Shown here in pieces: positions 24,509 through 37,240 of a stretch of 64,000 nt of DNA (its first letter is position 1; every line of letters begins with the position of its first letter). Both the position numbers and the translations under genes were made by a program. Source of the stretch: Eucommia ulmoides (taxonomy: Eukaryota > Streptophyta > Magnoliopsida > Garryales > Eucommiaceae); assembly GCA_016647705.1 (NCBI GenBank), contig CM028336.1:7654880-7718879 (forward strand), in the 5' to 3' direction. A model generated the notes under the pieces. It saw only the letters and a program-made list of their open reading frames with translations, was not told the DNA's origin and did no database searches.

Positions 24509-25888
24509 TTACTTGTTTACGAGTAACCATTCCGGAGGCCCTGGAAATAATACCATCAACCTCAAGAGATTTACCTCTGCCTTTTTTTTCCTTCGAACCG
24601 TTTGGAATCCCTCTAAATCTAGTTTAGAAATCGCTATATCTGTAGAATAGCCAACACCAGTATCCTCAAGAACCAATAAATTATCTTGAGCAGAATGAGA
24701 ATCCATCTCCACAAGAGAATTCATATTTCTGTCCACCTCAAACGGAACTTGGAGAACGGGAACATCATGGGCAACATGGGAATCAGATTTTTCCCCTTGG
24801 ACAGGGGAATTATGATCGATAACCTCTAACTCCGCAAACTAAACAACATTATGATGAACTTCAGAATTATCTTGAGCAATTTATCCATCCTCCAAACCCG
24901 CAACTTGCGGAACAATTACAGGAACAATGGTAGGGACTAGGGGAACATCCTGTAAGCACATTGGATCTTTCGCACGGAGAAGAATTGGCTGATATGAAGG
25001 TAAAATAGTAGATGAAGAAGGGTCCGTTCTAGACATACCCATTACAAATTGCTTTATTTCGACATTTCCTAGAAGAACGAGAAACCACGGCTTGAAGATT
25101 CTCTTGTAAAATCTCCTTGTGAATAATTAGATTTTTCCGATGACAACTGTCAATCAAATGACCTTGAATATTACAGCGTGAGCAAAAAGAAGGAAGTCTT
25201 TCATAAATCAAATCTTGAATGAAGCCATCTTGTTTGCCTATCCACACATTGGAAGACAATGGTTTTGAAAGATCTATTTCAACACAAACTCTAGTTGTGC
25301 TAAGTTGAGTAAGAGTCATCGTAGTTGAATCAATAGAAATAACGCGGCCAATCATGGAGGCAATAGATCGAAGAATACTTGGGACAAAATAATGAACCGG
25401 AAGCTTGGGGAATTGAATCCAAATAGGAAGGATGGACGCATCTTCCTTAGTGTTGAATGCTTTGTTCGACCGACAAATTTTATAGTAATAGCCCTTAATA
25501 ACATTAACTTCACGGGATAATACCTTAAACAAATCCTTTTCATCCATGAAACAGATTAATAATGTCCGAGAATCAATAAGCCCCATAGTATATTGACCCT
25601 CCAAACTCTAATGAGCTCAAATACAAGCTTGGATGTCTTCCTGAGATGGCCGACCGGTGTTAAACTTGAGAATCACCGCTTGATCGAAAAGGGCCTCTCC
25701 CTGAGACAGTGTGGACGGTGAAAAAAGATTGTGGGGATCCCATCTTTGGAATAAGAACGCGATTCAATATCTATAGAAGGAAGAGAAACCGAATTTGAAA
25801 GCGTAGCAGCGTATGAACGGATACAACTTTTATTCTTATGAGAAGAATCAGGATCAGACGTAGCCTGATCAATGGGATTAACCGCCAT
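24509..25888 (-). pseudogene. LINE ORF1 (DUF4283 plus zinc knuckle)
   Basis: The start is the ATG at 25886-25888, followed by an N-terminal segment with the SYAATL phrase common in plant L1 ORF1. The DUF4283 core lies in 25604-25230 (LIDSRTLLICF, YYYKICR, LPIWIQFPKLPVHYF, ASMIGRVISID). It ends in a zinc knuckle CSRCNIQGHLIDSC, which keeps the CX2CX4HX4C spacing. The C-terminal piece (24736-24509) ends DLEGFQTVRRKKK, the usual last block before ORF2. At least two frame disruptions separate these parts. The protein would coat element RNA. Confidence 0.8.
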
Positions 25889-25889
25889 T

Positions 25890-26533
25890 GTCAAACCTAC
25901 ATCTGCATGACAGAAAATCTTTGCAAGCAAAAAACCAAAATGCCGAAAAAAGGAAAAGCTACCGAAGAAAACCACCGGCAAGAAAACACAAGTAACCACC
26001 GACAAGAAATCACCGAAGAAAACCACTGGCAAGAAATCACCGACAAAAAAACACCGGCAAGAAACCACCACCAAGAAATTTCAAGAAGACCACCGGCAGA
26101 AAACAAAATCGCCAGAGAAAACCAGAAAACGCACCAAAACGCGACAAATGGAATCGGAGAACAACCAGCTAAACAATAGTCAGAAATAGAAAACGCACCA
26201 AAACAACTGACCAAAACCTTCCCACGTGAGCACCAATACCAACGTAACCAAAAGAAAGAAAACAACCGGCGCTTCTCTCTCTTCAACTGAATGGAAAAAA
26301 AGCACCGGAGAAACGGCCGGCGATCGGAGAACAGAAAACGAACGCACCAAAACGACTGACCAAAACCTTCCCAATCAGATCGACCGGCCAATGGAAAAAC
26401 GTCACCAAAAGAAAGACAATGACCGGCGATCGGAGAAACCTGAACGGAAAAAAGCACCTGCGAACGGAGATACGGAAAACAGAAACGCACCAAAACCGGA
26501 GCTTCTCTCTCTAAAAGATATCCATCTCTGTTC
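25890..26533 (-). promoter_or_regulatory. LINE 5' UTR with tandem units
   Basis: Contains short tandem units around accaccggcaagaaa (25.96-26.10 kb) and a longer repeated unit with cgcaccaaaac at 26130, 26194, 26343 and 26486 (the last two intervals about 145-149 bp). Repeated monomers in the 5' UTR recall promoter monomers of other L1 elements. Promoter function is an inference. Confidence 0.5.
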
Positions 26534-27170
26534 AAGTTTATGGTGAAATTACGTAAACAAAGCAACAAGATAGAAAATGACACATGAAAAAATTTCATGG
26601 GGTATATAATATAATTAAGATAGAGATAAAGAATAAATAAATAAAAACTGTAACGTATTGAGTAGGTAAAATTCACCTCTTGATTTTTATTTTTATTTTT
26701 AAAATTCTTAAGTGTTTTTTGATTTTTTCAAATCAAAGGTTGAGATTATATCTTTAAAAAAAACGTGTGGCGTAAAATTTGAATGTATTGATACATCCAA
26801 AACAAAAAAATATATTTTAGAAGCTTTCTTCCTCCAATATCTTCTTACTCAATGTACTAATTCAAAATCTAAAATTCAAGTCATTCCCAACCAAAAGGGA
26901 ACAACAATCTTTGATTTTAAAACTTAATTATCCTAAATTGATATGCTTATTTTTTTGTACATTGTTCTCTTAATTCTTCTTCATCTTCTTTGTCTGGATC
27001 AACTTCTTTACATTCTTTATGATATCAGAGCTTTACGCTTATACCATCCATCTTCCATAGCTTCCGTGATGTTGCCAATAAGTCTCATATTCTTAGTTTC
27101 AAATTTAAACTCTAGTAACAATTAAATCAGACAACAACAATTATATACTATGGCAAAAACAAATAGGTAA

Positions 27171-27645
27171 TATTCATTAATCTTCATAATCACAATATTA
27201 CGAAATTAATTAAAGATCTTAATCGTACGTGATTAAAATGACACAACAATTTTAATAACGGTTATCGAAAGCATACCTATTTCAACCATTGCGGATGATT
27301 GATCGTCGCAGTGGATTACACACTAGGTCTTCCTCTCTATGATCTAGATTTTCTATTGTGGTGACTCTTAATGGGAAGAAACCCTTAAATCTAAACTAGA
27401 TAAGAGACTTAGTATTTATCATTAGGGTTTCTCATTGGGCCCTTCCATAATAGTCTTCAATAAGACTCAAAACCTACACTTGTCATTCAATTAAACTTCT
27501 ACACAAAAAGGATGTCAACCCAAATAAAAATATGATCACTATTTAATTGGATTGCTTATATATAAATATATTATCCTTTAACCCATTTTTGTAAAACAAT
27601 TATTTCAATTAATGTTAGCTCATATTCAATAAAAAAAAATCAACA
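27171..27645 (-). repeat. copia copy 2, 3' LTR
   Basis: Aligned with 4954-5401. Ends ATCAACA before the purine tract. Confidence 0.88.
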
Positions 27646-30600
27646 TTCTCCCACTCTGGCTAACATTAATTGATTTTTAAGTACTTATAAATTTAATTTT
27701 GAAAACAAGAATCTCGGGTTAATAAAAAAAAAAAAAATTATTTTGTGTGGCCACATCTTTTAAAGAAATTATAGTCTATAAGTAGCATCTTGATAAACTT
27801 ATCAAATCCAACATGATATTAATATTGGACTATGATGGTTTATATGTTAATCTCAACAAACATAAGACTCTTTATAGTCACGAATACTTAAAACCATATC
27901 AACATGGATCATAAGTCTAATAGTGTAGTAAGAAACCAATACCAACATGTGATCATTATCTATATGCATTATTTCTTATCGGTCCTCATTATAATTTCTC
28001 AACAAAATGAAATTGTAATTGTAATTTCTCAACAAAATGAAATTGCTGCAAATTCTCAACAAAATAAAATTGCTTGACTTTAACAAGTCATATGTCACTA
28101 AAAATTCACCACGAGATCTCAAAATAGTATTTTGTGACAACCAAATGTATATAATTATAATTTTTAAGGTACAATATCTTAAGATACCATATTATATATT
28201 TAATTCAAATAATATAGCATGCAATAAAATATATAGCTGTAATTCTTAAGGCTCACAGTACCTTAAGATACCATATTATAAATTCAATTCAAATAACACG
28301 ATATGCAATAATATAATACGCAATAATGATGATCATATTTTTTTTTTCAATTATGCAAATCATATAAACAATAGTGATCAATGTTTACACGATATAATCT
28401 TCGAAATAAAAGAAATTACAAAGACTCACACTAAACCAAAGAATCAAAAGACCCAACGACATTAATATTCACAACATGTTCCTTAAACACTATAAGCCTT
28501 AAATATTTGGTTAGAGGATCAACTAGTATGGACTCAGTTTTTATATGCTCAATCACGATATCTTATTTCTTCACTAAGTCCTTGACTATGAGGCACTTGA
28601 TTTCCATATGCTTGAAACCCGTACTAATCTTATTGGTTTTGGAGTAGAATACAACTGCATTATTGTTACAGTAAATCGCAATTGGTCGAGAGATGGAATC
28701 AACAACTTGCAACTCCAAGATCAGAATAGCTTGAGAGGATGCACCATAACAAGTTACAAACTCAGCATACATAGTCGAGTATGTAATTAACCTTTACTTA
28801 ACACTTTTTCATGAAATGACTCCATCAGCTAGCACAAAATGTATCCTAAAATAGACTTGTGATCGTATAAACAACCACCAAAATCAGAATCGGAGTATCC
28901 AACTACTTCAAGATTATCAACCCTCCTATACACAAACATAAAGTCCTTCGTTTTTTGTAGATATCTTATGTATGTTTTTTTTTTGCAGTAACCTAATGGT
29001 CATACCTTGTGTTCGACAAATATCTATTAAGAAAAATAATCAGAAACTTGTTTGAGACTATAAATAGACCTTTTCAATCTACCTACCATGTTCTCTTTTC
29101 CATTTTCCTTAGATCCTTCAGGCTGAGACATGTAGACCTCTTCACTTAAATCTCTATTGAGAAAAGCTGTCTTGATATCCATCTGGTGAAGCTCTAAGTC
29201 AAAATGAGCTACCAACGCCATAATTAGTCTATCTGAAATCATTTTTCATCTCACACAATCAACACAATCTCCCAAGTCATTAGAATCAAGAGGAGGAAGA
29301 ATCCTAGAACCAATTAAGTGTTCTGCTCGTTCCTTAGAAATGTGCCCCAAACGCTTATGCCATAACAACGAAGATCTTTTCTTAGTCAAATATCTTTTAG
29401 CAGCAGTGTTTTCAACATTGTAAGAACAAACAGATAACTACGACAATTTATAAAGCCTATTAGATAAAACACAATTGCCAATCACTTTAGTTTCATAAAT
29501 CATCTCAACTTTTTTATTTCCAATAGTATATCAATATCCAGCTTTGTCAACTACTGAAAGGGAAATCAATTTCCTTCTAAACGAAAGTACACAGAAAAAC
29601 ATGTTTCAAAAAAAGCTGAAAAACCATAATCTAATTCTAAAATAATTGTCGCAATATGTTCAACATCAATCCCGATGTCACTGCCAACTTTAAGTTTTGA
29701 CTCTTTCTTGTTGTTGTGATAACACTTAAGGATTGTATTATCGGCATCTCCAATTTTTCTACTTTTCACTCCCACTCTTTCAAAAATCTCAATTTTGTTA
29801 TGATTGTGGAAGTTGGGCTTTCTAGTCTCTTCATCTCTATTTTCAACTTTTCTTCCTCAACAACAAACTTAGTGATTCAGGGTGTTGTAGGAAGTCTTGA
29901 TTTGGCTAAAAGAAGATGGTAGAGTGTTGAGAGCTTGATGAACAATGAACTTATTGGGAATGAGAATGTCATGTGCCTTCAATCTAGTTTGAACGCACCA
30001 TCCTCAAGATGAATTCGCCAATGCCTTTTGTATTATCATGCCTTATACTTATCAATCAATCCATAAAATACCCAGCTTCGGCGTTGTCAGATGTCTGGTA
30101 TATGTGTCTCACAACATCGAGAAATTCCTTAGCATTATTGTTCTCAGATATTCATCCAAGGAGATGCTCAACAATGGATCTCTTGATTCAAATGAGACAC
30201 AAATGGTTCAATCGTTCCCATTTCACATAATGAGCTCTCTCAACTTTAGTGCTCTCATCAGTAAGTCGAGGAGGTTCATTTTCACGCAGAGCCATGTCTA
30301 AGTCCATTATTCCTAAAGCGAACTTTATGTCTGATCTCCATCTTTTATAGTTCGACCCATTTAAGATTTCAATTGTAGCGTTATTGTTGTTCACAACAAA
30401 AGAAATTGTTTTCACAAAGTAAAAAATAAAAGAAATGCAACTAGATCAATTATGAGTAATATGCAAAATGCTCAAATAACTATAAGCAATACAATATAAG
30501 AATTAATTGCGTTATCATAAACTCTTGTTTAGGCAAAGTCTACAATAAACAATTGTTCTCTAAGCATAAAGATTAACAAAATAAGAAAAAATTATAGATT

Positions 30601-32570
30601 TAAAAATTCATCCCTTTTGGGCAGATTGACCTTCAAATCCACATATTTCTTTCAAAAGATAATGAAACAAATAATCCTTCAAAATTTATTCCTTTTGGGC
30701 CAACAAATTTTTCAAATTATTTATCTCATATAATATCCCCATACAGTTAAATTAATTTACACAATAACCCATTTTGGATAAGTGAACGTACAAATTAATC
30801 CAAAATTTTCTCCATCAACAAAATAGGAACTCAAAAACTTGCAAATTTTTCTGGTTAAATCACTTTAGTAAAATAACCTCAACTTTCACAAGTAAACGTT
30901 CCAAATTGCGAAAATTAAACAATATTACCCAACAATTAAATTAATTTACACAATAACCTCTTTGGGAAGGTGGATGTACAAATTAATCTAAAATTTTTCG
31001 CATCAACAAAATAGAAACTTAAAATCTTGCAAATTTTGTTGGTTAAATCATTTTGGTGAAATAACCTCAACAATTCACAAATAAACGTTCCAAATTGAAA
31101 AAATTAAACAATATTACCCAACAACAACAATGTATATTAGCAACATATATGTATATGATCAAAATAAGATGAAATATGTCACAAAATATACTTTCAGTGA
31201 TCAACGATCAATTATAGTTGCAAGAATTTGAATAATAATTTTTACTACACTTTTAAACTAATCATTAAATTGGTTTATGTTACTCGAAATTAAGAAGGAG
31301 AGTACACATTAAAAAATTTTAATTTAGAGAGAGTGAATATTACACTCTTATTCCATATAAATTAGCATAATTTCTTGTAAAAGGGAAAAAATAAGTGCAC
31401 AGGAAAAAAAAAAACGAAAACGGATCCCGGATAGAATCACACGCGTCTTACGCACTGAAAATTAAGTCCCAACAGGCTAGTTTAGTTGATAGTTTTAGGC
31501 CCAATAGGAAATAATTCTAGCAGGCTTCTTAATAAATGGGCCCAACAAACTCATCAGAATATATGTATGACCTATTAAACATTTTTTAGACTCATTTGGC
31601 CCATAAATATCTTAGTTTCGGCCCAATACATTCCTTATTTCAAAATGTTAGGGCCCATTAAACACTTTTAGGCCTAGTAGGCCCAAAAGTAATTTTAGTC
31701 AAATTTTAAGGTGTTATAGTTTAAATGGAAACAATTTGGATAAAAGTGAGATTCTAGTTAAACTTCCGTGGTATAAAATGTCAAAACCCCTAACCCTAAT
31801 TTACAATCCCTTCTATACGTCGCCGATCGGGGAAGCCAAATTATCCGAAATAAGCTTAACCTTAGATTCCGAGGGTTTCGACTCACGTCCATTGAAGGAA
31901 TCGTGACGGTCGATTCAAAGAATTTTTTTCCCGGAAGGGGAAAATAATGGAGAAGAGCTTTGCGAGGAGGAACGAGAAGATGAAACCCAATACTATTGAT
32001 TGAACAAGTTGATGCTAATCAGCCACGACAATGAAATTAAACCCTAGAAACTAGAAAATCACAAATTTACATTTCATTTGACTATCTCAGTTTGGATCCT
32101 TTCATATAGAATTATATTTATGAAGGAAATCAATTCAATTACGTGTGCGAAGTGCAAAGTACTTTCAATCTCAACATCTGTTGCCTGTAACCATCCATGA
32201 GCAACTAGTTTTATCCAGATCTAAGGTTGTTTTCACATTTCTTTGGATATCGAAGCTAACGAGGAAATCAAACATACTGTCACAATCGATTAAGAACATC
32301 GCAGTGTCCTTTTACGTTTCTAATTCTATTAAATCTCAAAGAGATTGTGAAGGGTTTCATATGTCCCATATGCTGAATAATTCTAAAATTACACATATAA
32401 TATATTGATTTGATGCTTCAATCAAGAGGGACAAAAGCCCAAAAGTTTTACAATCAATTGAAAAAAAATAAAATCATACGAAATCGTGACTCAAAGATTC
32501 GGATCCAAAATAAATAAAAAATAAAATTTTATTTTTGATTTTCAATTGTAGATCCTAAATCATGTATGTT

Positions 32571-32583
32571 GGCTCTGATACAA
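32571..32583 (-). other. copia copy 2 primer-binding site
   Basis: Plus strand GGCTCTGATACAA; the minus strand matches 12 of 13 bases of the initiator tRNA-Met complement TGGTATCAGAGCC. It is better preserved than in copy 1. Confidence 0.8.
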
Positions 32584-32585
32584 CA

Positions 32586-32898
32586 TGTTGATTAATCCTC
32601 ATAATCACAATATTACGAAATCAATTAAATATCTTAATCATACATGCTAAAAATGACACACCAATTTTAATAACGGTTAACGAAAGCATTGCTATTTCAG
32701 CCATTGCGGATGATTGATCGTCACAACGGATTACACACTAGGTCTTTCTCTCTATGATGTAGATTTTCTGTTGTGATGGCTCTCAATGGGAAGAAACCCT
32801 TAAATCTAGAGTAGAGAGAGTACCTAGTATTTATACTTATGGTTTCTCATTAGGCCCTCCCATAATGGGTTTCAATGAGACCCAAAATCTACACTTGT
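32586..32898 (-). repeat. copia copy 2, 5' LTR (interrupted)
   Basis: Matches 10374-10690 and then meets TGTAACGACC, the start of the gypsy LTR. Confidence 0.85.
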
Positions 32899-33965
32899 TG
32901 TAACGACCTAGTTTTTCAGGGCCGCCACGCGGTTTATCTCTTTAGAGAATTGACACTAAAATCGAAAGACTAATATTTTATTCTATTAAAAATTCTAAGA
33001 AACTTACAACACGATGGTGACAATTATAAATTCAAGTATAATTTATTGAAGAATTCCAATAAATATATCTAAGAAATTTGTTCCTAAAATTTAAATAAAT
33101 ATTTTCATTTTCAAATTTCAATTCCATGGCTCCAAATCCGTGGTACCAAACACCACCTAACCATATTAGGCTTTCTAAATTTAAAATGGATCAGAGGCCA
33201 TCCCAAAAACTATATTTCCCATTTAAAACTAGGCCATTAATTGTTTTTTTTTTTCAATTGATTTTCTTACTTTCGGTTGATAGGAAATATAGCCCAATAG
33301 AACAACAATTTGAATATCAAAAGCAATTGGCTTTCAAAACAAATTAGCTTTCTTCATGATTTTAAGTAATTTGAATTTTAATCATTGTAAAGTGTCCATT
33401 TTCTTCTGTTTGAAGAGTAAACGAAAATTTTTAATTTCAAGTTTTTTATGTTCTTGTTTTAAAATGCGTTGGCGACAAGTAATTAATAATTCATTTTATA
33501 AAAATATTTTAATTTACAATATGACAGCGATAATTATAATTATCGAATTTTTAATTTATCGATTCTATTTTACAATGGATAATAATAAATACAACTATTA
33601 CAATTTTTAAATAGAAATTCCACTACAAATTCTTGGCGCCGTCTCACTCTCGCCGGCCCTACAATCAAAACTGTGGGGTTGTAAGCCAACGCTCAGTAGA
33701 ACTCCAACCCCTCTAATACGTGTATTTAATTAACGTGACAAATAAAACACCTTGGTATGATTCTCACATAATTTTCACATAATCATAATTATTTCATGAA
33801 ATTTAATAGTTAAAATTCAACAATAATAATATCACGAATCACACAATAGGAAAATTAAATGCATATATTAAAAGAGTTAGAAATTCTACCTGAAATCCGA
33901 AGTCGAAATTCGAACTTAAATCGTATATATCTTTCTCGTTCCACAAGGAATTCAAAAACATATAT

Positions 33966-33997
<32 letters not shown>

Positions 33998-34017
33998 TGG
34001 TAGAAGTGATCTTAGAT

Positions 34018-34065
<48 letters not shown>

Positions 34066-34353
34066 TAACACGTAACTGGTGACTCATAAAATGAAATCAT
34101 GAGTTATTAATATTAAAAATTTCACTAATGACCTTCTTAAAATAAAAAAAATATTAATTATATTCCAAAATTTTTAAAAGTAAATTTTAAATAATACAAT
34201 AGTTCCAAAACAATTAAATGTCAATTTAAAATTAACATTTAACCCCAATTTTTTTTAAATATTATTTATACCAAAAATTTATAAAATCGACCCAAAAATG
34301 TTAAACTTATATAAACTAATATTTTCAAAAATACAAATTTCCTGGGTATTATA
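32899..34353 (-). repeat. gypsy 3' LTR
   Basis: Pairs with 37241-38634. Contains an AT run (about 33971-33998) and an (ATT)n run (34021-34064). Confidence 0.8.
34021..34064. repeat. (ATT)n microsatellite
   Basis: About 14 ATT units inside the gypsy LTR. The partner LTR has only about four at 38372-38384, so it has expanded since insertion or the partner has contracted. Confidence 0.9.
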
Positions 34354-34984
34354 ATCTACCCCCCTTAAATAAATTTCGTACTCGAAATTTTGTTCGAAAT
34401 AATAACAATTCAGAATCGTATTGCATGATTATGTTAATCATACTCCATTCTAGAACAATGATTCTCTATGTAGAGTCCCATAACCGAAAGTCACCCATAA
34501 TTCTTAACCGTCAAAATCCATTCCACATATTGCGATATTCCCATTCGCAGTGGCCCACATTATATCCAACAACTTATGGATCGGGTGCACTTTGGTCGGT
34601 AACACCTAGTACAAATAACCAATTGCCAAAGAATCTTATATTTCTAAACGCTTTCGCTACGCTACTTTGATAAATATAGCTATAAATAACAATATATATT
34701 TAGAATATCACGGTATTCTCACTGGATTGAAGTCTATCTCAATTCCAACAAATCTACAACTTCAATATTTTTCCACTTGACATGACTTTTCAAGTCTACT
34801 GTCATATCTCATAACCAACATTTACTAATTCCATCAAACATTCCAAGTGAACCTACTTACAACCAATAATATAGCCAGTAGATAGCCCAAATTTCTAATG
34901 GACTATCCCGTGAGACTAAAAATGACTCTCTCCAATATTCACATTAAACTTCCAATAATCCCGTAATTTTTTTCATAAAATCAA

Positions 34985-35400
34985 ATAATTCAAATTTCAA
35001 GTAATAAATTTTTTCACAATACGTTAGAAACACATAAATATTTCTCAAGTACATAAATACGTTTCAAAACACCAAAATACGTCAAAATCATATAAATACT
35101 CCTCAAAACACATAAATATCACCGGACCACATAAATACGTATTAAATTACATAAACACATCTCCACCATACAAATATGTATCGAAACACATGAATACATA
35201 TGAATTACATAAATACGTGTCAATCTCGTAAATACATAAATATATTCCAAACTACATAATTATCTAGAAACACGTAAATATGTCACTAATACGTAATCAT
35301 GTCTCAACTACACAAATACATTTCAAACACCTAAATACGTGTTAAACTATAAAAACCACATCTCAAATCACATAATTACGTCTCCAATGTTATGTAACAT
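34985..35400. repeat. Degenerate acataaatacgt repeat
   Basis: Roughly 20 irregular copies of an 18-24-bp unit around ACATAAATACGTNTCAAA in the gypsy interior. Confidence 0.7.
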
Positions 35401-35829
35401 AACAAGTTTGATATTGAATTTAATACTCACGTAAATTATATAATGCCCCCAATCGTATTTTTATAGCTCCAAATAAACTCAAAATTCAAATTAACACTTT
35501 CAAGTAACTACGGGCTCCCACTAGTCTCATAATGATCCTACACTCCGACTCCGCCTAATGCTAGTAGTTGACCAATATCTATTTGAATATTTTAACGGTG
35601 TACTGTCTTCGTAATATAAAAATATTTTATAGATCAAGTATTTTTTTAATCAAAAACCACTTTTCAATAAAATATAACCACATTGGGCAGTATCTAAACC
35701 TAAAAAAAAAATATCACCACAACAAAACAACTGAATTTAAATCAACTGATCAACTCACTTGTATGTAATAAAATAACATACTTCCTTTCCAGCCATAGGA
35801 TTGTTTTACCTCACGATCAGGAGTTATTA

Positions 35830-36070
35830 TATCCACCCTGCATGACTTATCTAACAGGTAACAACATATATAATATATCCACCCTGCAGGACTTGCCTAA
35901 CAGGTAATAATATATATAATATATCCCCCCTGCAGGACTTACCTAATAGGTAATAACATATATAATATATCCATCTTGCAGGACTTGCCTGACAGGTAAT
36001 AATATATATAATATATTCACCTTGCAGGACTTGCCTGACACATAATCCACATCTCGTAGGACATGCCCTC
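35830..36070. repeat. 46-bp minisatellite, five units
   Basis: The landmark gactt recurs at 35844, 35890, 35936, 35982 and 36028, exactly 46 bp each time. The unit contains taacaggtaataatatat. Confidence 0.9.
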
Positions 36071-36939
36071 TTGACGAGTAAACAATTATGGCATAACAGG
36101 ATAATAAAAATATTTTTTTTCCACCTTTAAAATTTTTCTTGATCCTTTTAGTATCATAAAACTGTCCAATTTCAACAACTTTTTTTTTTTTTTTTTCCAA
36201 TTTAATACGAAAATATAAATTGACAATTTATATAGAAGACAGTAAACACTTTCAAATTAATACTTTTAATTCATTAACAATTCTTATGGTCCACGGCTAA
36301 TACGACACTCACCAAGACTTATTTTACTTACTATAAATAAGTTGCATTAATCAAGCGCCATCTTCGATGTTAATATGTTCAAATTGAAACTTGTAGGGAC
36401 CAAAGTAAAATAATTATAATTAAAAGAGCATATGAGCCAGTAAAAATAATGTTAGCTAGCAAATTCGAAATTCGTTTCTAAAAATATACATAGATTCACT
36501 GTGCCCATCGTTCTCGCTCACAGTCCCAAATTTCCCAAATGTCGTCTCTTCCCGAAATTTCTTAACTTATCATTATAAATTAATAAATGAATGTCGTCTT
36601 CTCATTTATTGGATATCAATTGAATAATTTTAATTTCTTGTAATTTATTTGTTAGGAAAAAAAAAATATAACTATCAAAATAAGTTAATATTTTTTTTTC
36701 TTATCGATTGCCCAAGGTTCAACCTTTAATATAAATTATTGATCATCAAATATTAAATAACCTCTAATATCAAATTATGCATATATTTGAAGCATACATC
36801 AAATTAAATTTCTTCCTTAAATACCGCATCCAAATGCACACCAAGTATTAAGGCTGCAAGCAAAAAGATAAATTTGTGAACAATTATGCTAAGGTTATAC
36901 AATTTGATGGTAAAATATTAGTGGATTACAATTTCCAAT

Positions 36940-37125
36940 TTAATGAGGCCCAATAACTTCTATCTAAAAAATGAGGCCCAACCATATGCATGTATATAAA
37001 GAGAGGGAGGTTCTAAGATCAAACCAACTTCATGTAGCGCAAGGACAGAAAATACCATGGCTACAACACCAACTATCCTCAATGTTGCACTGCCCAAAGT
37101 GTGAAATTGAACTTAATGATTATCC
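36940..37125 (+). promoter_or_regulatory. Promoter-like segment with possible first exon
   Basis: Two GGCCCAA site-II-type boxes (about 36945 and 36977) are followed by TGTATATAAAGAG (about 36992), a typical TATA spacing, and then by ATG in a good context (accATGGCT, near 37057). The short frame reads MATTPTILNVALPK before a possible splice donor. I do not recognise the product. It lies inside the non-coding gypsy interior, so it may be captured host sequence. Chance is possible. Confidence 0.35.
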
Positions 37126-37240
37126 GTTTTAATCGTTTCCCTTTTTTCTATTTTATTTTAATTTTTTTTTCCCCATTAATTATGAGTAAAGGGTTCATAA
37201 GCCAAGCCTATGGTAGTTGCAAACCCACTCTTATGCCACC

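Larger units (their letters stand above)
21760..26533 (-). mobile_element. L1-type LINE, DUF4283 ORF1 clade, 4.8 kb
   Basis: A minus-strand non-LTR retrotransposon with 5' UTR at about 25.89-26.53 kb, ORF1 25888-24509 and ORF2 from about 24.49 kb down to 21760. The 3' part (zinc-finger, RNase H, tail) is missing: the coding text stops at the CACTA terminus, in the block equivalent to the WHDDWGLG segment of the other LINE at 57 kb. The 5' end abuts the second copy of the duplicated block. Several frameshifts and stops, including a stop in place of Trp in the EN start (position equivalent to FWNCRG), show it is dead. Confidence 0.85.
26534..32898. repeat. Duplicated block, copy 2
   Basis: Counterpart of 4310-10855 in the same orientation, joined on the left exactly to the LINE 5' end and on the right cut by the gypsy LTR at 32899. 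It includes the same 640-bp flank and the GGTAA at 27166-27170. Confidence 0.85.
27171..32898 (-). mobile_element. Ty1/copia LTR retrotransposon, copy 2
   Basis: Same element and insertion site as copy 1. The 3' LTR is 27171-27645 and the 5' LTR starts at 32586 and is interrupted at 32898 by the gypsy insertion. Parts: purine tract at about 27646-27656, RNase H (about 28.45-28.79 kb), reverse transcriptase (about 28.81-29.24 kb), GAG-pre-integrase (about 29.28-29.55 kb), gag (about 29.57-30.42 kb), long leader (30.42-32.57 kb) and primer-binding site. It is broken many times. It resembles copy 1 throughout, including the absence of an intact polyprotein, so most decay may predate the duplication. 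Confidence 0.88.

Noticed and set aside
26226-26546. Lys/Glu-rich plus-strand frame
   Set aside because: Antisense to the LINE 5' UTR tandem units.
25897-26676. 259-codon minus-strand frame over the LINE 5' UTR
   Set aside because: It spans the tandem units of the LINE leader and crosses the junction at 26533; composition is low-complexity and ORF1 starts at 25888 in another context.
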